In this document: positions 46,409 through 57,294 of the stretch, in pieces
How positions within the stretch are numbered: the stretch's first letter is position 1
Layout: each line of letters opens with the position of its first letter
Origin: Cryptomeria japonica
Taxonomy: Eukaryota > Streptophyta > Pinopsida > Cupressales > Cupressaceae
DNA length: 64,000 nucleotides
Assembly: GCF_030272615.1 (NCBI RefSeq)
Contig: NC_081405.1
Span: forward strand, 469,578,008-469,642,007
Reading direction: 5' to 3'
Position numbers and translations under genes: made by a program
Notes under the pieces: generated by a model
The model's input: only the letters and a program-made list of their open reading frames with translations
The model's database searches: none
What the model was told of the DNA's origin: nothing

Positions 46409-47176
46409 TGATGGATGAGCATCCTTGGTCTATGAGTAATCTTGCATCAACTAAAAATATTTCCTTTCAGTTTAGTTCTTGTTTAGTTCAGTGTGCAATT
46501 TTATGTGTTCCTATCAGTAGGTATCGATAGTTGTTTGCCTTTCATTGTAGATCCTATTTTTGGTTTCCAGGTTGGTTCATGTGCTCAATTCCATATTTTT
46601 AGTCCATTTGGATTCATTTCCGCCTAGTTATCATTCTCGGTTGACTGTTTCTGGGTTTCGGGATAGTTCTTGTGCTTACCAATTCGTCTTCCTTCAATTC
46701 TGGAGTGGTTCTTGGCATGTGGATCTATTTGGGGTCTTGTACGATGATCTTTAGTGTGTAGCTGACCTTCCTGCTAATCTGCACTTCTTGGTTGTTATTT
46801 TCTAAAATAATTTATTTCATTCTTAGGGTCGACCTAGTTACACATTTCATTTTCCTACATTGGTAAATGTAATCTTTTGTTGCCAACCCGGATATGTTCC
46901 GGAGGGTATATATAGGGTATTATGTAATCATCTATAGGATAGAAGAATTAGAAATCAGAATAAGGATTTAGATTCGTGTTTAGTGATCTAGTTGATTCTG
47001 AGAGTCCCGGATGGATTGTATCTGGCTTGTAGCTTACATGTAACTAGTTGACTATCGGATGTTCTAAGATGATTGTATGATGATAACCGGTTGGTTGCCA
47101 GAGGTTCGAGGACAATAATATGATTCATTTATGTAATCTTTCTACGTTTTCTTGTTGCTTTCGTTGTGTTACTCTT
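46409..47176 (+). repeat. B2 3' LTR, truncated
   Basis: It starts TGATGGATGAGCATCC. It follows the 5' LTR to GTTACTCTT at 47176 and then switches to element C sequence; the last 54 bp are lost. TATATATA is at 46907-46914. Confidence 0.8.
46907..46914 (+). promoter_or_regulatory. TATA box in B2 3' LTR
   Basis: TATATATA flanked by GGG on both sides, the same position and context as in both B1 LTRs. Confidence 0.6.
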
Positions 47177-48010
47177 CATTTCCAAACTACCAAGGTCTCT
47201 CAACTCGCATACTCCTCTTGGATGTTTGCCATATACCACCTCAAAAGGACTTTTACCAATAGTTCTATTCACACTATCATTATATGCATACTCTGCTTGA
47301 GAAATGATTAGGTCCCATGTTTGGCCATACTCCTTAGTTAAACACCTCAACAAGCTACCTAACACCCTATTAATGACTTCAATCTGACCATCTGTTTGTG
47401 GATGGTAAGCTAAGCTAAATGACAGGTTGGTTCCTAGTCTCCTCCATAATGTTTGCCAAAAATGACCCATGAACTTGTTGTCCCTATTTGAAACAATGCT
47501 TAAAGGGAGTCCATGAATCCTAACAATCTCTTTGAAAAAGAGATGTGCAACATAGCTTGCATCATGTGTGGTCTTACATGGGATAAAATGACTCATTTTG
47601 GAAAATCTATCTACTACTACATAGATGTTGTCCATACCTATTTGTCTTGGGAAGTCCTACTACAAAGTCCATGCTTATACATTCCCAAGGTCTGTTAGGA
47701 ACCGGTAATGGTTGATATAAACCTGCATTGCTTGACCCACCCTTGGCTCTTTGGCATACACCACACTATTCTACATATCGTTTCACATCCCTTGGCAACT
47801 TTGGCCAATAGTAGTACCTCTGTACTAAATCTAGGGTCTTATTAATCCCAAAGTGTCCACTCAAACTGCCATTATGTTTCTCTTGGATGAGGTTCTCCCT
47901 CATGGATCCTCTAGGTACACACAACTGGTTACCCTTGAACAAGAGACCATTTTGGAGAGTGTAATCTGCATACTCATCATGGAAATGGTTCTCAAACTCT
48001 TTGCAAACAT
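47177..48010 (-). pseudogene. Element C integrase (C-terminus lost)
   Basis: The N-terminal zinc-binding part is visible as HFGINKTLDLVQRYYYWPKL (near 47855-47795), followed by a stop and Cys residues. The catalytic core has MDFVVGLP (first Asp, near 47680). A frameshift lies between 47766 and 47635. Then come IVSNRDNKFMGHFW, where Ty3/gypsy integrases normally have SDR and the second catalytic Asp is therefore Asn, and AYHPQTDGQIEVINR with the Glu. It reads to about 47177, where B2 LTR sequence begins. Not functional. Confidence 0.8.
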
Positions 48011-48129
48011 TGTAAGCTATTGAAAAGTCTTCATCTCCTTTATAGAGGTCTTTGAAACCTTCTATGCCTATGCTTTGCAACTGTAATTCTTGAACTGTCA
48101 ACAACTTCCTGCTTAATGCATCTGCCACC

Positions 48130-48600
48130 TTGTTAAGTTGCCCCTTCTTATGCTTGATGGTAAAGGTGAAGGATTGGAGGTATTCCATCCATTTCAGATG
48201 CCTATTACTTAGCTTCACTTGAGTGTTTATGTAACTCAATGCCTGATTGTCTGTGAATACTACAAATTCTTTTGGAAGTAGGTAATGCCTCCATTTCTTT
48301 AGAGACTGCACTAATGCATACAACTCTAGGTCATAAGCTAAGTACTTCTTCTTTACTTCATTAATCTTCTCACTGAAAAATGCCACAGATCTTCCCTCTT
48401 GACTCAACACACCACCTACAGCAACTCCACTTGCATCACACTCCAAGGTGAATAGCTTAACAAATGTAGGTAGGAGAAGGATAGGTTTTATGGCTACTTC
48501 CTATTTCAACAGTTGAAATGCTTTGTCTGCTTGCTCAGCCCATTTAAACTTAGTTTTCAAACCTCCCTTAATGGTGTCAAGGATTGGTGCACATATACCA
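48130..48600 (-). pseudogene. Element C RNase H domain
   Basis: The Ty3/gypsy RNase H motif ECDASGVAVGGVLSQ begins at 48446. It continues with KKYLAYDLELYALVQSLKKW, VVFTDNQALSYI and HKKGQLNKVADALSRK. All expected acidic residues (Asp, Glu, Asp, Asp) are readable. Upstream is the connecting region with a stop near 48510. It removes RNA from the RNA-DNA hybrid in reverse transcription. Confidence 0.8.
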
Positions 48601-49290
48601 CTGAAATTCCTCACAAATTTCCTATAGAATTAAGCTAATCCATGGAAACTTCTAACTTCAGTCCCTATTTTAGGTGCGGGCCAATTCAAAATTGCCTCCA
48701 CTTTTCTTGGATCCATCTTCAAGGTTCCTTTGGACACCACAAATCCTAAGTAAACCAGCTCTTGCTTCAAAAAGTCACACTTCTCAAGGTTGATGGATAG
48801 TTTCTCCTCATGTAACCTTTCCAAAACTAACCTCAAATGCTCAACGTGTTCTTCCTTGGTTCTACTATAGATGAGAATGTCATCTAGGTACACCACCACA
48901 AATCTACCTGTGAAATCCTTCAACACTTCATTCATCAACCTCATGAAGGTGCTTGGAGCAATAGTAAGCCCAAATGGCATCACAAGCCATTCATACAATC
49001 CATCTGTGGTTTTAAAAGCAGTCTTCCACTCATCACCCTCCTTAATTCTTATCTAGTGATAACCACTTTTAAGGTCAAGCTTAGTAAAATACATAGCCCC
49101 TCCTAAACACTCCATTAGATCCTCTATTCTAGGAATAGGAAACCTATACCTTATGGTAATCCTATTGATTGCTCTTGATTTAGTGCATAGTCTCCACTTA
49201 CCTCCTTTTTTTGATGCTAGCACTACCGAGACTGCACATGGGCTAATGCTCTTCTTAATCAGCCCTTATTCCAATAACTCCTGCACTTGC
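48600..49290 (-). pseudogene. Element C reverse transcriptase domain
   Basis: From about 49290: KKGGKWRLC-type finger segment, then [11 protein letters not shown], a TAG where Gln is expected, then [36 protein letters not shown], the catalytic [14 protein letters not shown] (near 48890), and [18 protein letters not shown] with RSFHGLA near 48640. These are the conserved palm motifs of Ty3/gypsy RT. Interrupting stops are mainly CAG-to-TAG-like changes. Confidence 0.85.
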
Positions 49291-50000
49291 CTTGCTACTT
49301 CCTTTTTCTGATCAGGTGTGATCTTGTATGCAGCCTTGTTAGGTAAGGATGCACTGGGAACAAAGTCTATTTGATTACTTATAGACCTTCTTGGTGGGAG
49401 TGTTGCAGGTGCTCCATCACTCACTATATCCTTATACTCTTGCAACATTTGCTTCACCTCCTTGGGTATTTCTACCTACAACTTATCTGCTTTCTCCTTT
49501 GGCTTCACAAAGATGGCACACTTCACTATCTCCTCCTCATGTAGCAAATTTAAGAACTCTTTACCAGTAGCCATTAAAACACTTGGTGTTTTTGAAGTGC
49601 CCTCTTCATCCTTTGTCAAAGACTAAATCTTGAAGGTCTTAAAGGATATGGAGTTCTCCTCTCCATCATAGATCACCTTCCTGTCAAATTGCCAGGGTCT
49701 TCCTAGCATTAAATGACATGCATCCATAGGCAACACATCACAAAGTATCTTGTCCTTGTATCCTCCAATAGAAAACTCTACCCAAGTTTGCTCATTGACT
49801 AGCACACTCTATCCTTTGTTCAACCAAGTCACTTTGTAAGGATTGGTGTGGGGTATTCTTGTGAGTTTCAACTTCCTAACTGCCTCTTTTGAGATGATGT
49901 TGTCAGTTGAACCTGTATCAACTATCAACTATCACCTTTCACACTTTACCAAGAACATTGCATCTCGCCCTAAACAATACTCTCCTATGTTTGGGTTCCT
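49260..50000 (-). pseudogene. Element C protease and linker
   Basis: The active site VDTGSTDNIIS is readable near 49920-49885. The frame continues (49805-49623) through FSIGGYKDKILCDVLPMDAC to the C-terminal CHLMLGRPWQFD. Then follows a linker (49457-49266) with YKDIVSDGAPATLPP, the usual segment before RT. A frameshift separates it from the zinc knuckle upstream. The CHLMLGRPWQFD block matches B1 CHVLLGRPWQFD closely, linking the B and C families. Confidence 0.75.
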
Positions 50001-50010
50001 CCTTAACTGG

Positions 50011-51225
50011 CTATCTGATCAAAATCCTATTGAACATCAGATTCTCACCAACTTCTAATTCAATCGGATCCACATCCGGTGTCTTGCTGCTTGAAGAGTC
50101 TTCTTGTGCATAAACAACCCTCTTTCCATTGTTTGATGTGGTAGGCTTGTCGGGGCATCTATATGTCGGGTGTCCCAATTGTCCACAATTGTAACACTTC
50201 ATAGTTGCAAAATAGGAGTTACCTCTACCGGTACCTCTACCCCTATTTGGACCACCTTGTGCACCTCTTCCTCTAGAGTGTCCTCCTCTGAGAGTGATTT
50301 CACTACCATGCCCAGTCAACTTGGCTTCTCCTTGGTTCCTCCGCTCATTTGTCTTGCTTTGGTAACCACCTCGATGATTTGCTTGGTCTCTACCTCTGCC
50401 TCTGCCCCTGTTATTGGAGTCTCCTTTCCTTTTGTTCCTCTCTTCTACCTTGACAACAAGCTGATGACACTTCTAAACAGTAGTAGGAGTCCATAGGCTT
50501 ATCTCCTCCTGAATGTTCCACTTTAGGCTGCTTAGATACCTAGCCACCTTAATAGATTAATCTTCTTCAACCTTTGATCTAAGATAAAGTTTTTGAAACT
50601 CTTCGATGTAGGAGGTTACATCAAGATATTTCTGCTTCAATCCTTGTCTCTTCTTATGAAGTTGGACTTCATAATCCTCTGGTAAGTAGTTCTCCTTAAT
50701 CTTACTCACCATAGCCTTCCAATTTGCAATTGGTAGCTTTCCCATGCTAACCCTTTCTTCTTGCAGGTACTTCCACCATGTCAAAGTTGCTCCCCTTAAT
50801 CTTGATTTGGCAACTTTAACCTTCTGAGCCTCTATCACTCCTTAACACTCAAAGTGGTTTTCCATGCCCTCAATCCATTCTATAACAGTGTCTATGTCCA
50901 TTCTTCCACTGAAATGTGGCAATCCTTCAAAAGCTTTGGTATTCAAAGCCTTAATAGCCTTCACAAAAGGTTCTTCATTGAACAAGGGATCAGGTTCAGG
51001 GATTATGTCATCTATGTCTATAGTTCTCTTGCCTTTACCCTTGGTGTCTTCATCCCAAGGTTCATGTGTTCTCTGATCCACCACTTCCTGCAGTTTATCC
51101 CTTATCTCACTCATAGCTGCTTCAAGGAGTCTATTTTTCTCCTTTTGTTCTTCCACTTCTCTAGCCAGCTTTGCATTAGTAACCATTCTTCTCTCCCCTA
51201 CTGATTCACCAGTATATAGAGACAT
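50011..51225 (-). pseudogene. Element C gag
   Basis: The start ATG at 51225 (MSLYTGESVGERRMV) lies 26 bp after the PBS. It has an N-terminal coiled-coil stretch (ARLVEEQKEKN-like, 51190-51090), then the capsid FSGRMDIDTVIEWIEGMENHFEC, a TAA at 50839-50841, RLRGATLTWWKYLQEE, and a Lys/Gln-rich helix ending at 50557. After another stop come an Arg/Gly-rich linker (about 50450-50240) and one intact knuckle, CYNCGQLGHPTYRC (about 50195-50154). All pieces are in one frame, so only stop codons interrupt it. Confidence 0.8.
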
Positions 51226-51250
51226 ACACAGTCCAACAAGTCTTTCACTT

Positions 51251-51264
51251 GCTCTGATACCAAT
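51251..51264 (-). promoter_or_regulatory. Element C primer-binding site
   Basis: On the minus strand ATTGGTATCAGAGC, separated by one base from the LTR end CATCA. It matches initiator tRNA-Met. Confidence 0.85.
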
Positions 51265-51265
51265 C

Positions 51266-52821
51266 TGATGGGATGGGGTATGGGATAGACTAGCCTAGTC
51301 TATGCTCTTGGATCCTTTCTTTGGATCTCCTAGTGTTCTCCTCACACCCTGGGGTCTCTAGGACTTCCTTTTCTTTAGGAATCCCCTAACCTTGTCCAAT
51401 CCACCCACCAATGAGTTGCTATGTTGCTCCTAAGGTCTCACCTACTCATGAGACTCAGAATCCCTTACTATGACTAATAAGGGCTAATCTTGTTCCACAC
51501 CTTCCAAGGTCTTAGCAAGGTTGTTTCTAGTCTATTTCATGGTCTATCCACCCATTTATGAGCCCCCAAGAGGATTCAAGATTCTAACCCCTTACCGATT
51601 TCACAAATTTGGGTTTTTGCCTTCAAATAGGGCTACAAGGATTCAGACCAATTAGGCCTCCTAACTGGTCTTCTAGGGCTCCCTCTCACAAACGATGCAC
51701 AAACAACCCTAACTCCCAAAATGGACTGCCATTCAATTGGCAAGGGCTCAAGGATTTTCTAGGTTTTGGGCCTCCAAATGGCCGTACAGTGCCTAGGGCG
51801 AATTTTGGGGTTTTACAGGGGTTTTATGAGGATTTTGTAGTCTGCCTTGGTCACAGTGAAGGTTTTGAGTGTTTGCCACCTTGTTTGGATTGGTGGAGGC
51901 TCCTCCTTCACACCAATTCTGCTTCAAACACTCCTCTACACTTCCTCCAAAGGATGCCCTCTCCACTATTCAACCTTGCTCTCCAAGAACTCTGTAATCC
52001 GACCTCTCCTAACCGGGCACTGTCTAGTCTCGCCTAGGAGTAGGTCTTTTCTTGGCCTTCCTGCATTTGCAAGGGCCCTGATTGCTTGGGACTAATGTAC
52101 AAGGTCTTCACATCCATTCCCCATGGTTTCATGGTGGTTCCACAATGGGTAATGGAGTTAAGACTTCAATTACACAATCCTGTCCAAAATTGGACAGTAA
52201 GAAGACAGTTTTCAAACTATTTACAAACTTATTCAATCTGCAAGTAAAAACCTAAACTAATTGATTGAAATGAAAATAATTACACCATGAATGAAAAACC
52301 ACACAGTTTTGGACGTATCTCAATCCAGAAACTTGCTTGCTTCCTTCATACAAACTGACTGGTAACAATTTTGCAGTCTCAGTCTGATGTTTTTTTTCTA
52401 GGGTCGTACAAGGTTTGACATCCAACCCATTCATTTAGGTTTTGCAGGTACTTATACTACCTATACCTCAGTTTGTGTGCCCAAACTATGGTTTTCCATG
52501 CTAACCTAAAGAATTTGACATTATGGTGGAAAAGTTGCTTGACAACTTTTAAAAGTTGTCATGCAACTTTTGCAACTTTTGAGCAACTTTCCCAATGTTG
52601 CTCTTCATGACTCCTAGACCCACAATAGGCCAACCTAAGGATACCACCATGATATGAAAGACCCCTAAACACCTCCAGGACACACATACCCTTCATTTTT
52701 AAGAAAATCACAATCTTGACTTATGACCCCTAAGATCTCCTCTAGGACCCTAACTAGGACCTATGAGCACATGGCTCATTATTTTATGTACAATGGCTTC
52801 CTAAGAAGCATAACACCAACA
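51266..52821 (-). repeat. Element C 5' LTR
   Basis: On the minus strand it starts TGTTGGTGTTATGCTTC and ends ATCCCATCA; about 1,556 bp. The outer boundary is inferred from the TG...CA rule and from the copia RT reading that resumes at 52857 directly beyond it. It holds the large inverted repeat at 52530-52571. Confidence 0.7.
52530..52571. repeat. 42-bp near-perfect inverted repeat in C LTR
   Basis: The 22-bp core at 52540-52561 is a perfect palindrome centred on TTTTAAAA. It is flanked by AAAAGTTGC (52530-52538) and GCAACTTTT (52563-52571), so each arm is 21 nt with a single T-T mismatch. Further CAACTTTT copies follow to 52600. Confidence 0.9.
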
Positions 52822-52856
52822 AAACAAGAAAGAGAAAGAGTTTGGAAGGGTGCTCC

Positions 52857-52988
52857 TGCACCATTGTGGAAGCTTGCAAAGATGAAAATTGGATAAGAGC
52901 TATGGAAGAAGAATTAGATTAGATTGAAAAGAATAACACATGGGAGCTTGTGCCTAGACCTAAGGATAAGAATGTTATTGGTACTAAA
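52857..52988 (+). pseudogene. Ty1/copia reverse transcriptase fragment
   Basis: The reading VEACKDENWIRAMEEELD, a TAG, then IEKNNTWELVPRPKDKNVIG is the conserved N-terminus of the copia RT domain (pattern W..AM..E......N.TWELV..P). It is cut at 52988 by the A3 LTR and bounded on the left by the C LTR. The rest of this element is outside or lost. It shows that both C and A3 jumped into an older copia element. Confidence 0.8.
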
Positions 52989-54188
52989 TGTTGGCTTGAG
53001 GATGATGATATAATTGTAATAGGTTGTTTGATGAATTTATTTGTGTTTTCATAAATGGCAACCATGTTTTTTTAGTCATCTAGGTCATCTACACCAACTG
53101 GTATAGCCTAACCGGTAGTGAAATCAGATAGACAATAAAACTACTAAGTTGTTGTCAACCGGTATATAGGAACAAGGCGATGATGAAGCGACTGGTATGG
53201 ATGTTTAGCAAAGAGTTAGACATTTTGGTTTTACATGAGTGTTGGAGATAGGAACATGCACCTATGTTCCAAACCACATCAATAGATTTGGTGTATTGAG
53301 CAGGTTATGATGGATTTGCCAGTCACAGTTAAGAAGAACAGAGAACCGATGTAACAGAGTTAGTTTGATCGGTAACCGGTAGACTTATTGTTATGTTTTT
53401 AAGTTATGAATTGTTTTTCCGATAAGAGAAAAGTGTAATGAGTAGGAAAAAGTAAAAGGTGACTAGATTCAACAAACCTAGGGAATTGTTCCAAGGTTCT
53501 TAACTGACTTAACAGAGTTCTTTATAAGGAGGTGTAAGTTATATGATTTCATGTATCAAGAGTGAGAATTTGATCGAGCGGTTGAAGGAGAAGTTAGGTA
53601 TTGATGTCTAGTCACTGATAGAAGCTAAGAAGAAGTGGATATAATCAGGCACAAGGGTGCTAACTTCAAATCAGTTGAACTTGTTTCTTTCCTAACAGTT
53701 ACAACAAGAAAATCCTCTAACAAGGTCACTCCTAACAGGGTGTGGTAGGATCCTAGCATGTCCGAAGGTGAAATCCTCTAACTAGGTGACACATTAGATT
53801 ATGTTTGTAAATCCCAATAATGTGGGTAGCTCCTAACATGGTTGGGTCCTAACAGGCCTTATTGTATAGCTCTTAATCAGGCTAAAACACTCTTAACCGA
53901 GTGTGCCCCTAATAGGGTGGTTGTATGACCTTAACCGGTTAGGTCTCTATACTTTAGTTAAAAGATCTGTGTGGGTACTAATTCCCACCGTGGTTTTTCC
54001 CAATTGGGTTTCCACAATAAAAATCATTGTGTTATGGTTTGAATGCTTTGTTGGGTGTTTACTTATGTGGTTATATTTCTTGCATTCTTATTGATTTTCA
54101 AGTTGGTGAAATTAGTTATCAGATTTATTAAGTTTTTGCTTGCACTAATTCACCCCCCCCCCACTCTCAGTGCCTTATAAATTTATCA
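52989..54188 (+). repeat. A3 5' LTR
   Basis: It starts TGTTGGCTTGAGGATG directly after copia RT sequence and ends TTTATCA before the PBS. A C-run lies at about 54151-54163 near the U5 end, as in A1 and A2. 1,200 bp. Confidence 0.75.
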
Positions 54189-54203
54189 ATTGGAATCAGA
54201 GCC
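54189..54203 (+). promoter_or_regulatory. A3 primer-binding site
   Basis: ATTGGAATCAGAGCC, one mismatch to the initiator tRNA-Met site, directly after the LTR. Confidence 0.8.
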
Positions 54204-54250
54204 TAATTCCCTTAAGGCTTAACTGCTTGGGAAGGATCTCTAAGGCTAAC

Positions 54251-55558
54251 ATGGGGGAAGGTTCAATGAGTTATAGAGAGCTTTCAAACAGGCTTGCAGA
54301 ATTTGAACAAGCCCTTGATGAACTAAAGGTCAAGTACAAAGCTTCATTGGCTAAGAGAAGAGAGTTGGCTGAGCAGTTGTTGGAACTCAGTGAAAGAAGA
54401 TCACCTAAGGAAGCAACCATTGATGCCTTGTCTAATGAGGTGGAAAAGGTGAATGATGAAAAGACAAATCTCAGGAGAGAGTTGGAATCCCTTACCATCA
54501 GGATGAACCAATATTTGGAAACCAGGAGGGTAGTTGAAGACAAAATAAGAGATAAGGAGCATGAGATCTTTAAACTGAACCAGGAGATTGGTACCCTATA
54601 TTCACATCTTCATGAGACCAAAGAGGAAAAAGAGGAAATTCAAGCTAATCTAGACATGGCTATGTCTATTAGAGAAAGTCTTGCAAAGAAGAATGAGGAG
54701 CTTACTAAGGAGTTGGTTGATGCAAATGAGTTATTAGCTAATATCAACAAGAGCACTGTTATTCTTGATGAACATATTCAGACACAAAGGTAGAAAGGAG
54801 ATGCACATGGCTTGGGATACACAACCTTTGAACAAGGATAGTCATCTGGTACCAAGGACACCATGCATGAATCCAAATCTGCACCAAAGACCAAGAAGAA
54901 CATTGGTAAGAGAACCTACAATTTAGTATGTTTTAACTGTCATAAGGTAGGTCATACTGCAAATGTTTGTAGAAGTAGATCTAGTACTTTTGATGGATAT
55001 AGACCCAATACATATGAAGGATATAAGCTTAGTACTTTTGACGGATATTTCTTCAATTGCAACAACTATGGGCATAGAGCTATTGAGTGCAGGTCAAGAG
55101 TGGACAATAAAAGATCTTACATGGATCAAAGGTCTAATGGTGAATGGTAGAGATCTTACAATGACCAGAGGAACCCGACTTGGTAGAGACCTTATGTGAA
55201 TCATTCTAGTCCATATGAAATGGAGAATAGATGGAATGTGACATGTTTAATCTGTCATAACTATGGTCATGTGCCTATGAATTGTCGAAGAAGAACTGAT
55301 AGAGGTAATGATGGACCCTAGAGAACATTTGGAATGGCATGTTTCCACTATCACAAACTGGGATGCATTGTAAGGTTTTGTAGAGCTAGAATGAACCAAC
55401 CAGTTAAACCCTCTATTGACCAGAAAGGAAAGAAGAAGGTAGATGTGGAAGAAAGCATAAGTGCGATGAATAAGATATGGAGGAAGAAAAGTGAGGAGAA
55501 ACCATCGGAGGACTCCAATTCTTCACTTGGTGTGGAGAATCCCTCACTAGAAAACTAA
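54251..55558 (+). pseudogene. A3 ORF1: coiled coil plus four zinc knuckles (Gag-like)
   Basis: The ATG at 54251 (MGEGSMSYRELSNRLAEFEQ) was preferred to the earlier in-frame ATG at 54170, which lies in LTR sequence. One frame runs to 55558 with five in-frame stops, all TAG (about 54791, 54839, 55148, 55184 and 55319). Residues 1-180 form a long coiled coil. Knuckles: CFNCHKVGHTANVC (about 54929-54970), FFNCNNYGHRAIEC (first Cys lost), CLICHNYGHVPMNC (about 55250) and the decayed CFHYHKLGCIVRFC. A Lys-rich tail follows. The absence of frameshifts makes it the best-preserved ORF1. Confidence 0.75.
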
Positions 55559-56023
55559 GCTATGTAAGAAGCTTAGGGGGAGCATATTGTCAGATCCATT
55601 TCTAGACCCCCTAAATGGTGTGCGGTAAGTCAAATCTGCATGTTTTGATGCAATATGATGTTATGAAGTGATTTTAAGATGTAACCGGTAAATTGGATGA
55701 GATATGTGAACTGGTAGCAAGTTCTAGGGTTGAATGGTGAATAGGGTATGTTCAACTGGTTTAGCATTAAATGTAGTTGGTAAAAGGCAAATAAAAAGGT
55801 GTTTTATAGTCTCATTTTTCACTTAGCATGTTTGAGAGCACATTTGGAGAGTGACAGAAACATAGAAGATTATTTGATTGCTACTTTGGTGAATTTGATA
55901 GTGGATTGTGAAGATTTGTGGAAAAGTGAATCAATAGAAGAGCAATCAGACCAGAAACCCTAGTTGCGAAAGAAGTCTAAAGGTATTTCTCTATGAATCT
56001 GAATCTATGTTTGAATTTTCACA
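55559..56023 (+). other. A3 spacer between ORF1 and ORF2
   Basis: It contains GCTTAGGGGGAGC (55571-55583) shortly after the ORF1 stop and a TATA-like AATAAAAAG at 55790-55798, both aligned with A1 and A2. No ORF. Confidence 0.5.
55790..55798 (+). promoter_or_regulatory. TATA-like box upstream of A3 ORF2
   Basis: AATAAAAAG, 234 bp before the ORF2 ATG, in the same position as the A1 and A2 boxes. Confidence 0.35.
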
Positions 56024-57247
56024 ATGGCTACACCACATATTGTTAATATTACTTAAAGACCTCAATCAGACTTTAAGAGACATCCTCATAAGTCCATGGA
56101 GACAGATCTAGCTGGAGCCCTATCCAGCATGCCCTATGAATTTTTTCATGTTGAGAACTTTTGATCATACATCCATTGCAAACTGGAGGATTTGGGTACA
56201 TTTCCCATCTTTGATCATTACTTAACAATGTGTGATGAACAAGGATTGATGAAGGATGAATTTAGAAGGGTATCCGATAAGGGTTTTCACCATGCTGTAA
56301 ACTTTCTAGATGATTTTGAATAAGAGAATGTGAGATATGTTCTAAGCAGGATCCATGATCAGTTTATGTGGTTGGATAGACTGCACAAGATCACAAAAGA
56401 GGCCATCCATGCTGTCACCAGATTATGAGCCACCAGTGAAGTCCCTGTTTTGACAACAATCCCAAAGGATGAGGTTATCTGACTGACAAAGTCAAAATGA
56501 GATGGTCGTCTGATGACGGTGAATGATATAGAATATCCAAAAGTGAAGTTTGCATTCATGGTCATCAACTACAAAGTATATCATTCGAGTAGTATGAATA
56601 GCATTCCCGAAGCTGCTATCCACACAACATACCGGATGTTGAAAGATAATGTTTATTATGACCTAGCAAAGGCCTTGAGAGCTCAACTGGTATTCAATCT
56701 TGAATCAATAAAGAAAGACAAGTGACAAAAGTTCAACTTTGGTCAGTTGATTATTGGATTGTTTTTCTATTTTAAGAATTACTTTCCTAGTATAGGTGAT
56801 ATCCAATGGTTTGTGGATACACCGGTAGCCTTGCGAATCAAGAACAACATTAATATGCTTGGAAATGAGTTCACTAAGATTGTCTAGGGATACTTAAAGG
56901 ACTTCTAGAAGAAAATGTATGTCAGAGAGAGGATACCGGAGCATGTGGTGAAAAGGTAAGAAGACTCCATTTGTTTTATGGCTGATACCGATACTTGTCA
57001 GATGGAAGCTGCAGATCCAAGGACTTCATGGGTCATGCATATGGGGCATGAGGTAGAAGAAGATATCTTGATTATTCATGTTGACAACCTCCAATATAAA
57101 CCAGTAGATCCAAGTGTACCTAGGTTTGGCATATGAAAAGAGAAATCAATAAAGGTACATGTTGAATTGGCCAAACTGATTGTGGCCAAAAAGATCAGGA
57201 AAGAGGTTGAGGAATTTGCTATTGCACAAGGCTTCAATAAGGAGATG
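56024..57247 (+). pseudogene. A3 ORF2: N-terminal part of the family A unknown protein
   Basis: The ATG at 56024 (MATPHIVNIT, then TAA or TAG stops further on). Blocks homologous to A1 and A2: HPHKSMETDLAGALSSMPY; LEDLGTFPIFDHYLTM; DQFMWLDRLHKITKEAIHA; MTVNDIEYPKVKFAFMVINY; FGQLIIGLFFYFKNYFPS; and MHMGHEVEEDILIIHVDNL. It follows one frame with several stops until D interrupts it. The preserved order of blocks shows ORF2 is an ancestral part of the family, not a chance capture in one copy. Confidence 0.6.
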
Positions 57248-57294
57248 TGTAGACACTTAAAAATAATTATTTTAATTATTTTAAAGGTTCTGAC

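Larger units (their letters stand above)
43614..47176 (+). mobile_element. Element B2: gag-protease-only LTR retrotransposon, 3' LTR truncated
   Basis: The order is 5' LTR (43614-44434), PBS, gag, protease and 3' LTR (46409-47176). The element passes straight from the protease tail into the 3' LTR, exactly as B1 does. The 3' LTR lacks its last 54 bp, where it is fused to the truncated integrase of element C. B2 is inserted 176 bp beyond A2. It is non-autonomous, with Ty3/gypsy-type Gag and protease related to those of element C. Confidence 0.85.
47177..52821 (-). mobile_element. Element C: Ty3/gypsy element, truncated in integrase
   Basis: On the minus strand the order is 5' LTR (52821-51266), PBS, gag, zinc knuckle, protease, RT, RNase H and integrase. 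The order protease-RT-RNase H-integrase is Ty3/gypsy. RT and RNase H sequences ([36 protein letters not shown]) look like plant chromoviruses of the Reina/CRM group, but a chromodomain cannot be tested because the integrase C-terminus and 3' LTR are missing. It is the only element in the window with a nearly complete pol and could be a relative of the trans-acting partner of B. Confidence 0.85.
52989..57247 (+). mobile_element. Element A3: family A element interrupted by element D
   Basis: 5' LTR (52989-54188), PBS, ORF1 (54251-55558), spacer with TATA-like box, and ORF2 from 56024, cut at 57247 by the D LTR. It is the third, most divergent member of family A. The LTR starts TGTTGGC and carries a CATAAATGGCAAC segment about 70 nt inside, like the CATTGATGGCAAC of A1 and A2. 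The 3' half lies beyond the window, after element D. Confidence 0.8.
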
